46,785 nt of DNA from Bacillota bacterium (lineage in GTDB: Bacteria > Bacillota > Clostridia > Oscillospirales > Ruminococcaceae), in contig JAEZTV010000013.1 of NCBI GenBank assembly GCA_023421245.1, positions 1 to 46,785 of the forward strand, written 5' to 3'. Shown in pieces: positions 22,671 through 30,863 of the stretch. Positions within the stretch are counted from its first letter, which is position 1, and each line of letters opens with the position of its first letter. Below the pieces are notes generated by a model that made no database searches, was not told the DNA's origin, and was given only the letters and a program-made list of their open reading frames with translations. Both the position numbers and the translations under genes were made by a program.

Positions 22671-24545
22671 ATGAAATCAGCAACTGCAACAGGGCGGCAG
22701 CCATCGTTCATTTGGTCGGCAATCAAAAAAACGCTGCGCCGTGCCAAAGGATTTTACCGCAATCTGCCGATTAAGGTCAAGCTTGTTTCGGTACTCAATA
22801 TGCTGATTCTTATTCCGCTTATTACCATCAGCTTTATCAACTACCGCAGCACCGAGGAAGCACTTAAAACAAAGTCGGTTCAGTATTCACAGGATATCCA
22901 GCAAATGCTGGGGCTGCGTTTGACCGATTGTGCGGCAGCAATTGAAGGAATATCGGTTGATCTGTTATCGGATGAGCGGATATATAAGGTGATTGACCGC
23001 TATATGTTTGACCGTTCCGCGCTTCAAAGCTACGAAAACGATGCGTTGATTGGCGGGATACTCAAAAACACCATTACAGGCCGCGAAGGGATATTGTCGG
23101 CGGCGATTCTTGTAAGAACCGGCGCCTCGTTTTATGCAAATAACAGCCAGACGGCCGAAAGCCTGCGCCTGCTGCTTGAGCAGCGGCCGGAGGTGCTTGA
23201 GCTTTCCAGAACCGAGTCAATCAGCGCAAAAGGCAAACCGATCTGGTATATGGATGCGGAGAACGGCGCGGTAAAAAACATTCTGTTGGTGCGCACCATG
23301 TACCACCACGATACCTATGACAGAACAGGTACGCTGATACTGCTGGTAGACCCGCGGTATCTGGCAAGCGCGCTTGAAGGTATTCTCAGCGATGATATGC
23401 GCAACGTACGCATCCTTTCGCCCGATGGCGCCGTGATTCTGGAAAAGAGACTGGATGCAAACTCTCCCATGCCCGATGTTGCAATCGGTGAAAAGAACGG
23501 ATGGTTTGAGGATGAGCAAACCCAAAACCTTGTAATCCATACCGAGATTAAACGGCTTGGCTGGATTGCGGTTTCCAGTGTCTCGTTTGAAGATCTATAC
23601 CGGGACATCTACGAAATACGGCGTATCATTGTAATTGCCTGTATTGTTGCCGTGGCGTTTATGTCGCTGGTCGGCCTGTTTATGGCGGTGGATATTGTCG
23701 GCGCTATCTCAAAGCTTGTTCGGGCGATGGAGCGGGTGCAGCGCGGGGAAGAAAATGTTCAGATTTCGCTTGCGCGCAAGGATGAGCTTGGGTTTATGGG
23801 AGATGCGTTTAACCATATGATACGGGACATCTCGACACTGGAAAAATGGGTGTACCGAGAACAGCTGACAAGGCGCGAGGCGGAGCTAAAGGCGCTGCAA
23901 TCCCAAATTAACCCCCATTTTTTATTCAACACGCTTGATACGATCAACTGGATGGCGATACTTGGGGATATGCCTGAAATAAGCAAAACCATTACCGCGC
24001 TTTCCTCGCTGATGGAAGCGGGCATTATGCGCGGAGAGGCATGCATAACATTCGAGGAGGAGCTGCGCTACATCGACAACTTTATATTTATCCTCACCAA
24101 GCGGTTTGAGGATCGGCTGCAGGTGCGGCAGTCCATTGAGCCGGCGGCACTGCCGGTTAAGCTGCCAAAGCTGCTGATTCAGCCGCTTGTTGAAAATGCG
24201 GTTTATCATGGGGTAGAGAATGCGGGCAGGCCTTGTGTGGTTAGTATTACAGCGCATGTGCAGTACGAGCTGTTACATATTACCGTAGAGGACAACGGAA
24301 CAGGTCTTGAGCCCCAGGAGCTTGCGCGCATCAATGAGCGCCTTGCCGTAGACAGCCAGACCTATTTTTTGCAGGAGGATACTGCCGTGCGCAAAAGTGT
24401 GGGTCTTGATAATATCAATCGCCGGATAAAGCTGTTTTACGGTGATGAGTATGGGTTACAGATACAGAGCAAGAAGGATGAGTATACCCGCGCGTTGGTA
24501 ACAATACCCGTAAAGTATAACAAGCCGATACCAACCAAACAGTAA
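22671..24545 (+). CDS. YesM-type sensor histidine kinase
   Basis: A 624-residue membrane sensor kinase. Two transmembrane helices (about 43-63 and 320-342) enclose an extracytoplasmic sensor domain of about 255 residues. A HAMP segment follows (AISKLVRAMERVQRGEENVQ), then the His_kinase box LKALQSQINPHFLFNTLDTI with phosphoacceptor His416, and the ATPase domain with LLIQPLVENAVYHGVE (N box) and ITVEDNGTGL (G box). This is the LytS/YesM class that pairs with AraC-type regulators in carbohydrate uptake. The ATG at 22671 has AAAAGGA 10 bases upstream; the frame is open further upstream to 22539 but shows no better site. Confidence 0.92.
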   Translation: MKSATATGRQPSFIWSAIKKTLRRAKGFYRNLPIKVKLVSVLNMLILIPLITISFINYRSTEEALKTKSVQYSQDIQQMLGLRLTDCAAAIEGISVDLLSDERIYKVIDRYMFDRSALQSYENDALIGGILKNTITGREGILSAAILVRTGASFYANNSQTAESLRLLLEQRPEVLELSRTESISAKGKPIWYMDAENGAVKNILLVRTMYHHDTYDRTGTLILLVDPRYLASALEGILSDDMRNVRILSPDGAVILEKRLDANSPMPDVAIGEKNGWFEDEQTQNLVIHTEIKRLGWIAVSSVSFEDLYRDIYEIRRIIVIACIVAVAFMSLVGLFMAVDIVGAISKLVRAMERVQRGEENVQISLARKDELGFMGDAFNHMIRDISTLEKWVYREQLTRREAELKALQSQINPHFLFNTLDTINWMAILGDMPEISKTITALSSLMEAGIMRGEACITFEEELRYIDNFIFILTKRFEDRLQVRQSIEPAALPVKLPKLLIQPLVENAVYHGVENAGRPCVVSITAHVQYELLHITVEDNGTGLEPQELARINERLAVDSQTYFLQEDTAVRKSVGLDNINRRIKLFYGDEYGLQIQSKKDEYTRALVTIPVKYNKPIPTKQ

Positions 24546-24590
24546 CCGATATGCAGGATGCGGATGTTTTGTGACATAAAGGAGGTGCCT

Positions 24591-26216
24591 ATGTACAAAA
24601 CCGTCATTATTGACGATGAGCCGATTATACGAAAAGGGATAAAGAGCGTACTCAATTGGGAGCAGCTTGGCTGTACCATCTGCGGTGAAGCAAGTGACGG
24701 CCAGCAGGGTTATGAACTGATTGAGCGTTTGCGCCCTGAAATTATCATCACCGACATCAAGATGCCGCAGATGGACGGACTGACGATGGTGCGCAGCATT
24801 CGCTCACTGCTGCCCGAAAGCCGTATTATTATCCTGACCGGATACCGCGATTTTGACTATGCGTATCAAGCTATTAAGCTGGAGGCTTTTGATTTTATTT
24901 TAAAGCCGACCCGTATTGAACAACTATACGATGTGGTACGCCGCGCGGTACAATCGCTCAAGGAGCAAACAACCGCCGACAGTGAGACCGAGCGCATGAA
25001 GCAGCTTTATGAAAAGAATCTTCCGGTCATCAGAGAACGTTATCTGTACAACCTGCTTACCGGCGTAACCGGTGAGATTATGCCGGACGAAAGCCGGCAG
25101 TTGGGGCTTAGTATCAATTTGTTTGTACTGATAGCGGCGGAGTATGACCACCGTCAAGAGGGTGCCGAGGAGTTACGGGATGAAGGCACCGGTACCTTGG
25201 CGCGGCATGGCATTGCCAGCGCGTTTGAGGAGACGTTTGGGGATATTGGAACGGTGCTGCCGGTATCCATCAACTCAAGGCGCATGGTGTTTATCCTTAT
25301 GCCGCGCATTGTGCAGCTGGAAAATCAGGAGGTGCGCGAATGCTGCATTGCGCTGCAGCAGGTGGTGCAGCAGTGCTTTGGGTTTACACTATCGCTTGCG
25401 GTATCAAAGGAAGGGCAGGGAATGGATATGCTGTGCCGGCGCTTTGAGGAATGCTGCGAGGCGCTTTCACACAAATTTTATATGGGCGAAAACTCCCTGA
25501 TTTTCTGCGGCGAAGCGGCTGAAGTTGTTAAGACCGACGATCATGAGCTTTATAAGCTGCGCTCGCGTCTTTTTGATCTGGTGAAGGATGGCGACGCAGA
25601 CGGAGCATCTGACTGTGCACGCGCGCTGCTGGACTGCATTAACGGTATGGGGCTTGCCGACAAGCAGTTCATTCGTAAGTTTTATTTTGATACCATTACC
25701 GTCGTCAACACTATCCGCGCATCGGCAATTCTTACAAACGACACGCAGATACCGCAAAACGCAGGGGAAGAAAACCTGTACAAGATGATAAATCGCTGCG
25801 ACAGCACGGCGGATCTCAACGGCTTGCTCGAGGGCATTGTGCGCCGCGCCGCGGCAAAGATTGCGGAGTATGCCGCGGGCAGCATGAAGCTGCTTTTGCG
25901 CCGCGCGGTGGATTACCTCAACCAAAACTATGCCCAGCCTGTTACACTTGGGCAGGTGGCGGCGAAGGTGTATGCAAGCCCATCGTATATCAGCCGCTTG
26001 TTTAAAAAAGAGCTTGGCGTTAATTTTGTAGACTATCTCAACGAGATACGCATCGCCCGCGCAAAAGAGCTGCTTGGTACTGCCGAGTACAAGGCGTACG
26101 AAGTTGCGGGGCTTGTAGGCATTTCAAATCCGCATTATTTTTCCAAGCTGTTTAAGCGCTATGTGGGAATGACGCCCTCCGAGTATCGCGAGCTGCTTGG
26201 CAAACCCACGGTGTGA
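24591..26216 (+). CDS. YesN-type response regulator with AraC DNA-binding domain
   Basis: A 541-residue transcription factor. The receiver (1-120) has the acidic pair Asp8/Asp9, phosphoacceptor Asp55 (IIITDIKMP), Thr83 and Lys105 (FILKP). A central region of about 300 residues, typical of YesN proteins, links to an AraC/XylS double helix-turn-helix (about 440-538): TLGQVAAKVYASPSYISRLF, FVDYLNEIRIARAKELL, then VAGLVGISNPHYFSKLFKRY with GMTPSEYR. AAGGAGGT lies 4 bases before the ATG, so the upstream in-frame ATG at 24558 is not used. It is probably phosphorylated by the preceding kinase and likely activates the importer genes downstream. Confidence 0.94.
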   Translation: MYKTVIIDDEPIIRKGIKSVLNWEQLGCTICGEASDGQQGYELIERLRPEIIITDIKMPQMDGLTMVRSIRSLLPESRIIILTGYRDFDYAYQAIKLEAFDFILKPTRIEQLYDVVRRAVQSLKEQTTADSETERMKQLYEKNLPVIRERYLYNLLTGVTGEIMPDESRQLGLSINLFVLIAAEYDHRQEGAEELRDEGTGTLARHGIASAFEETFGDIGTVLPVSINSRRMVFILMPRIVQLENQEVRECCIALQQVVQQCFGFTLSLAVSKEGQGMDMLCRRFEECCEALSHKFYMGENSLIFCGEAAEVVKTDDHELYKLRSRLFDLVKDGDADGASDCARALLDCINGMGLADKQFIRKFYFDTITVVNTIRASAILTNDTQIPQNAGEENLYKMINRCDSTADLNGLLEGIVRRAAAKIAEYAAGSMKLLLRRAVDYLNQNYAQPVTLGQVAAKVYASPSYISRLFKKELGVNFVDYLNEIRIARAKELLGTAEYKAYEVAGLVGISNPHYFSKLFKRYVGMTPSEYRELLGKPTV

Positions 26217-26307
26217 ACTTAACAGGTCTCCCTTCGCAACATAAACATTTGCACCGCTCTGCGGTGTTCTCACCTTTTTAAATATACGGCCCCTTAATGT
26301 TGTGATT

Positions 26308-26344
26308 AAGAGCCGCCCGAAACATTGTTTCGGGCGGCTCTTTG
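26308..26344 (+). terminator. Terminator after the YesN-type gene
   Basis: A perfect 16-base stem (26308-26323 with 26327-26342) and ATT loop, ending CTCTTT. It separates the regulatory genes from the importer genes, so the latter need their own promoter. Confidence 0.9.
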
Positions 26345-26472
26345 CCATGTATATGCGTTTCATCCTTGCAAGGGTATGGGGAAGAAAACCAGCAACAGCA
26401 CTGGGTGAAGAATTGTTTTTAAGCAAGCGATAGGCGATGAAACGGTACAACAGGATAAGCAGATGTATTAGG

Positions 26473-26537
26473 CTTGCAAAATTTTGTTGCACAATCTTGC
26501 TCTTACAAGCAGTAAAGATTGAAAACAATTTTGCAAG
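26473..26537. promoter_or_regulatory. Nested inverted repeat upstream of the importer operon
   Basis: CTTGCAAAATT (26473-26483) is perfectly inverted by AATTTTGCAAG (26527-26537); inside, CAATCTT (26492-26498) is inverted by AAGATTG (26515-26521). It lies 150-210 bases before the first permease gene, in the gap 26217-26684 that otherwise holds only the preceding terminator. It may be the YesN-type regulator's target or an RNA structure. Confidence 0.5.
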
Positions 26538-26684
26538 TATGTTTATTTTTTACACAGGTGAGTGGTGGTACGATGTGTGTGATAAACAAAGTGACCCGTA
26601 TGGGAAGTCTGCCGGTTATAAGATAGCCGCAGCAAAATGATTCGATCGAAGAAAAATTATTTAGGAAGGGAGTTTTTTGTTTTG

Positions 26685-27662
26685 ATGGCGACAGCCAAAA
26701 AGGGTTTACAGGCACCGCCTGCGCACAAAGCGGTGCGCCGCGGCAGCAAGCGGAGCCTGAGAACCAATTTGTCGTATCTTGTGATGCTGCTGCCGGGTGT
26801 TATCGTTCTTATTATCAACAACTACATACCGATGCTTGGCGTAGTACTGCCGTTTAAGGAGTACCGCTATCACGGCGGCTATTTTTCCAGCTTATTTAAA
26901 AGCGCATGGATTGGATTCGAAAACTTTAAGTTTCTGTTTTCTTCCCCCAATATTCTACAGGCAACACGCAATACCTTGTTGTACAATCTGCTGTTTATTG
27001 TGCTTGGCGTAGTTGTTCCGGTTACAATCGCAATCGCGCTGACCGAACTGCTCAACAAGCGCATGTCAAGGATCTACCAGAGCGTATACTTTCTGCCCTA
27101 CTTTTTGTCATGGATTATTGTAAGCTACCTTGCCTTTTCAATGCTGAGTTTTGATAACGGCCTGATCAACGGCCTGCTGAACAGCTTAGGAATGGATAAG
27201 GTTAACTGGTACTATGAGTTAAAAGCGTGGCCCTTCATTATTACCTTTTTTCAGATGTGGAAGTATACCGGATACAATATTGTAATTTATATTGCAAGCC
27301 TGTCCGGCATCAGTGAGGAATACTACGAGGCGGCAACGCTCGACGGTGCCACCAAACTGCAGCAGATTCGCTATATTACGCTGCCCATGCTGAAAACTGT
27401 AATGATTATTACCACCCTGCTTGCGGTAGGCAGAATATTTAACTCCGATTTCGGACTGTTTTACAATGTTCCGCGCAATATCGGCGCGCTATATCCCGCC
27501 ACCAATGTTATTGACACACTGGTCTATGTTATGCTCAAAAATTCCAACAATGTGGGCATGACGGCTGCGGCAAGCTTTTATCAGGCGGTTGTCGGATGCA
27601 TTACGGTATTTTCGGCCAACCTGATTGTCCGCAGAATCGACAAAGACCAGGCGTTGTTTTAA
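26685..27662 (+). CDS. Carbohydrate ABC importer permease, LplB type
   Basis: A 325-residue permease with six predicted helices. The N-terminal basic stretch (AVRRGSKRSLRTN) precedes the first helix; the cytoplasmic EAA loop reads EEYYEAATLDGATKLQQIRYITLPML around residue 225-250, with the conserved E-A-A-x-x-D-G-A pattern. Features such as YIPMLGVVLPFKEYRYHGGYF match the LplB/COG4209 group that carries complex oligosaccharides. The ATG at 26685 (or TTG at 26682) is preferred because AGGAAGGGA lies about 13 (10) bases upstream; the ATG at 26637 has none. It forms an operon with the next two genes. No cognate ATPase is present; in this class a shared MsmX-like ATPase usually serves. Confidence 0.93.
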   Translation: MATAKKGLQAPPAHKAVRRGSKRSLRTNLSYLVMLLPGVIVLIINNYIPMLGVVLPFKEYRYHGGYFSSLFKSAWIGFENFKFLFSSPNILQATRNTLLYNLLFIVLGVVVPVTIAIALTELLNKRMSRIYQSVYFLPYFLSWIIVSYLAFSMLSFDNGLINGLLNSLGMDKVNWYYELKAWPFIITFFQMWKYTGYNIVIYIASLSGISEEYYEAATLDGATKLQQIRYITLPMLKTVMIITTLLAVGRIFNSDFGLFYNVPRNIGALYPATNVIDTLVYVMLKNSNNVGMTAAASFYQAVVGCITVFSANLIVRRIDKDQALF

Positions 27663-27682
27663 CAAGGGAGGGGAACAACAAG

Positions 27683-28603
27683 ATGAAATACACAAGAAGC
27701 ACCATAAAACGCAGAGGAATCGCCAACAAAATATCACCAAAAACCAACGCGGTGCTGAACATCATATTTATCATTCTGCTTGTCGCGTGTATCGCTCCTG
27801 TTTTGCTGGTAGTAATGATTTCGGTTACCGAAGAAAAAACCATTCTGCAAAACGGATACAGCTTTTTTCCAGAGGTGTTCAGCCTAGAAGCGTACAAATA
27901 CCTGTTCAAGGGCGGCAGCCTGATTATGAACTCATATGGCGTATCGATCTTTGTTGCCGTTGTAGGAACCATCTGCAGTATGTTTACCATCACATTGTAT
28001 GCCTACCCATTGTCGCGAAGCGACTTTAAATACAGGGGGTTGTTCTCGTTTCTCGCCTACTTTACCATGATATTCGGGGGGGGACTGGTTCCGTGGGTTA
28101 TGGTATACAACCAGCTTGTTCCCATAGCCAACAGTGTGTGGGTACTTATCTTTCCGTATCTGCTCAATGCGTGGAATGTTATTATTCTGCGAACCTTTAT
28201 GAAAACGACAATCCCCGAGGCAATTATAGAATCCGCACGCATTGACGGAGCAAGCGAGTTTAAAACCCTGTTTTCCATTGTATTGCCGTTATGCAAGGCA
28301 GGCCTTGCAACCATTGGGCTGTTTTGTGTTCTTGCATACTGGAACGACTGGTATCTGCCGCTTTTGTTTGTAACCGATAAAAACGTGTACAACATCCAGT
28401 TCTTAATGTACCAGACGCTGTCCAACATCCAGTTCCTAAGCAGCACCACCATTGGCAACGCCTCGGAGATTGCGGCCTCACTCCCGAGTGAAGGCGCCCG
28501 TATGGCGGTAGCGGTAGTCAGTATCGGCCCGATTATTTTTGCATACCCGTTCTTTCAAGGGTATTTTGTCAAGGGCCTTACCATAGGCGCCGTAAAAGGA
28601 TGA
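27683..28603 (+). CDS. Carbohydrate ABC importer permease, LplC/YtcP type
   Basis: A 306-residue permease with six helices, partner of the preceding protein in the membrane channel. The EAA loop is EAIIESARIDGASEFKTLFSIVLPL (around 190-215), followed by YWNDWYLPLLFV, a signature of the YtcP/LplC group (COG0395). The ATG at 27683 follows GGAGGGGAAC by a normal distance and lies 20 bases after the previous stop; the open frame overlapping the previous gene is rejected. Substrate unknown. Confidence 0.94.
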   Translation: MKYTRSTIKRRGIANKISPKTNAVLNIIFIILLVACIAPVLLVVMISVTEEKTILQNGYSFFPEVFSLEAYKYLFKGGSLIMNSYGVSIFVAVVGTICSMFTITLYAYPLSRSDFKYRGLFSFLAYFTMIFGGGLVPWVMVYNQLVPIANSVWVLIFPYLLNAWNVIILRTFMKTTIPEAIIESARIDGASEFKTLFSIVLPLCKAGLATIGLFCVLAYWNDWYLPLLFVTDKNVYNIQFLMYQTLSNIQFLSSTTIGNASEIAASLPSEGARMAVAVVSIGPIIFAYPFFQGYFVKGLTIGAVKG

Positions 28604-28651
28604 ATCCGGGCCTTGCCCGGTCATCATAAAAGCTATAATAGGAGGAAAAAC

Positions 28652-30187
28652 ATGATGCTAAAAGCAAAGAAATTTCTTAGTGTAATCCTGATGTTATGTC
28701 TTGTTGCTTCCGTTGCGGCAGGTTGTGCCGGCACACCGGTGACGCCCAGCGACACACCTTCCGCCGGCGGCGAGCCCGGTGGTGCGGATGCTCCGAAAGA
28801 GGCGGTAACCCTTGAGGTTTGGTTTACCGGTACTCCTCAGGATCAGGCCGACCGCGTTGAAACGGCAATCAACGATTACCTGAAAAACACACTTGGCAGC
28901 AACATTCAGGTAAATATTGAGGAGCTTGGCTGGAACGACGAGTACACCCAGCGTGTAAACAATGCACTGACCACCGGACAGCCGGTTGATGTGGTGTTTA
29001 CCGCCAACTGGTGCGCAAACGTTCAGCAAAACGCGTTGCAGGGCAACTTCCTTGCACTTACCGATTACCTTGCAGCAAACCCCGAGGTTACCGAAATTCT
29101 TGGTCAGGACTTCATTGACGGTTCCAAGATTAATGGCGTAAGCTACGCGCTTCCCTGCAACAAGGAGAAGTTCCACAACTGGGGATTCCTGCTTAGAAAA
29201 GACCTTGTTGACAAGTATGCCATTGACCTTTCCGCCATCAAATCGTCAAAGGACCTTGAGCCATACTTTGACAAGGTTCTTAAAGAAGAAACCGGCATTA
29301 CCCCCATTGCTCTTCAGGGCATGGATGTTCCCGACTGGAAGTTCCTTGATTGGGATGGTATGAGCGATGACGACGTTCCCGGCGCACTGTATCCCACCTC
29401 GGACGGCGCCAGCAAAACTATCATTAACCAGTTTACCGCGCCCGAGTCTGTTGCGGTTTACAAGACCATGAAGGAGTATCTGAATAAGGGCTACATCAGT
29501 GCCGACGCTGCAAGCGCACCCGGTGTATCCGACCTTTTGAAAACCGGTAAGTTCTTTGCCGCTGTTCAGTCGCTCAAACCCGGTAAGGATGCTGAGATGA
29601 CACAGAGCACCGGAATCGAATATGTTCAGGTTGATATTACCAAGGCGTACAAAACCAACCGTGAGACCACCGGCGCAATGCTCGCAATTCCTAAGCACAG
29701 CGCACATCCTGATGAGGCGTTCGAGTTCATTAAGCTTCTGTACACCGATGCCGAGATCCTCAACCTGATTGTTTACGGGCAGGAAGGCGTTGACTACAAC
29801 AAGAACGCAGACGGCACCATCACCACCATCGAAGGTTCCGGTTATGCTTCGGGTAACGGCTGGCGTTTTGGCGACCAGTTCAAACAATACCTGCTCAACA
29901 TTGAGAACCCCGAGAAGTGGAACCAGTGGAAGACCATCAACGACAGCGCCCCCGCACTGTACAGCCTGGGCTTTATGTTCGACAACAACGACACAAACAT
30001 CCAGACGCTGATTGCCAACACCAGAGCCGTAACACAGGAATATTATAAAACACTTCTGAGCGGACAGGCAAACGATGTTGACGCAATGGTTGCCGAAATG
30101 GATGCAAAGTACAAGGCTGCGGGCGTGGACGACTTGCTTGCTGCAATGCAAACGCAGTTTGATGCTTGGGCTGCCGCAAACAAATAG
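28652..30187 (+). CDS. Lipoprotein solute-binding protein of the LplA-type importer
   Basis: A 511-residue extracellular binding protein. A lipoprotein signal peptide (KKFLSVILMLCLVASVAAGC) ends at Cys26, then a Thr/Pro/Ser/Gly-rich linker follows (about 27-55), then a family 1 binding domain starting EAVTLEVWFTGTPQDQ. Aromatic-rich patches such as NGWRFGDQFKQYLLNI and KWNQWK fit a carbohydrate site. AGGAGG lies 6 bases before the ATG. Its position directly after both permeases makes it the likely uptake component. Codon use is strongly biased (GAC, AAC, GGC), suggesting high expression compared with neighbouring regulatory genes. Confidence 0.94.
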   Translation: MMLKAKKFLSVILMLCLVASVAAGCAGTPVTPSDTPSAGGEPGGADAPKEAVTLEVWFTGTPQDQADRVETAINDYLKNTLGSNIQVNIEELGWNDEYTQRVNNALTTGQPVDVVFTANWCANVQQNALQGNFLALTDYLAANPEVTEILGQDFIDGSKINGVSYALPCNKEKFHNWGFLLRKDLVDKYAIDLSAIKSSKDLEPYFDKVLKEETGITPIALQGMDVPDWKFLDWDGMSDDDVPGALYPTSDGASKTIINQFTAPESVAVYKTMKEYLNKGYISADAASAPGVSDLLKTGKFFAAVQSLKPGKDAEMTQSTGIEYVQVDITKAYKTNRETTGAMLAIPKHSAHPDEAFEFIKLLYTDAEILNLIVYGQEGVDYNKNADGTITTIEGSGYASGNGWRFGDQFKQYLLNIENPEKWNQWKTINDSAPALYSLGFMFDNNDTNIQTLIANTRAVTQEYYKTLLSGQANDVDAMVAEMDAKYKAAGVDDLLAAMQTQFDAWAAANK

Positions 30188-30285
30188 TTTATTTCACCAG
30201 TAACCGAGTATGCAGTAATGCATCAGGCGCGGTAGCGCCCTGAATAATTAGCGGGTTACATTTTTCATACATTTTTCTTCGAGGC

Positions 30286-30322
30286 AAAGGGCCGTTCTGG
30301 TGATACGACAGAACGGCCTTTT
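30286..30322 (+). terminator. Terminator after the importer operon
   Basis: AAAGGGCCGTTCTG (from 30286) pairs with CAGAACGGCCTTTT (30309-30322), followed by GC. It closes the binding-protein transcript. A smaller hairpin precedes it at 30223-30243. Confidence 0.8.
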
Positions 30323-30393
30323 GCTTGGTGTTTTTAAGCACAACAGCTTAAGGCAAACGGTTTTGTATCCCACACCGAAACAAGCCATTGTGC

Positions 30394-30422
30394 TTGACAC
30401 AATGGGCAGATTTTACTATAAT
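30394..30422 (+). promoter_or_regulatory. Consensus sigma-A promoter of hisS-aspS
   Basis: TTGACA (30394-30399), 17 bases, TATAAT (30417-30422): a perfect consensus promoter. Initiation near 30429 gives the T-box leader that follows. Confidence 0.92.
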
Positions 30423-30428
30423 TAATCT

Positions 30429-30770
30429 CACTGAACCGGTGCTTGCACAAGGAGATACGCTGCACCCGGACAACTAAAGTTATACTGCAACAGTTCATCG
30501 GGATATATCAGGTAATGGGACGCACTGTGCATGGCTTACAAGCGTTTGCGCAAAAAAGGAAAGACCCAAGTACCAAGCGGCGCGCACACAGAGAGAACAG
30601 GCCCTTAGGCTGAAAGCCTGTTTATGCAGTACCGCCGATTGGGAAGACAGCTTTCTTAGTCCTGCGTATCCCCTGCGTTAAGGGGGAGCAAAAGCGGGAC
30701 GCGAAACTGTGCGTCCAATAAGGGTGGCACCACGGGGTATCCCGTCCCTTTTTCGGGGGACGGGTTTTTT
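30429..30770 (+). promoter_or_regulatory. T-box riboswitch leader controlling hisS-aspS
   Basis: The leader carries the T-box sequence AGGGTGGCACCACGG (30721-30735) just before a terminator made by CCCGTCCC (30741-30748) and GGGACGGG (30757-30764) plus TTTTTT. An AGAGAG...GGCTG-AAAGCC stem I head lies at about 30585-30620. A candidate specifier is GAC (30646-30648, in GGGAA-GAC-A), which would read Asp. The TGGC of the T-box (30725-30728) pairs with a tRNA end GCCA, and bacterial tRNA-Asp has G at position 73 whereas tRNA-His has C. Both point to tRNA-Asp as the sensed ligand. The specifier loop assignment is tentative. Confidence 0.9.
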
Positions 30771-30863
30771 GTATTACTCATTCATTGACAGAATTTGTGG
30801 GTATGCACGGATGCATACTGATAGCAAGCATTTAATTTTTATGCAGGAAAGGTTGGGAGAACA

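Noticed and set aside
26437..26640. A 67-codon plus-strand frame before the permease gene
   Set aside because: It runs through the nested inverted repeat, has no ribosome binding site and an atypical composition.
29246..30151. Long minus-strand frame opposite the lipoprotein binding protein
   Set aside because: A shadow of a strongly codon-biased gene; residue pattern rich in Val/Cys/Leu is what reverse translation of that gene gives.
30429..30770. His-specific T-box
   Set aside because: No CAC or CAT fits a specifier position that I can see, and TGGC does not match the C73 of tRNA-His.
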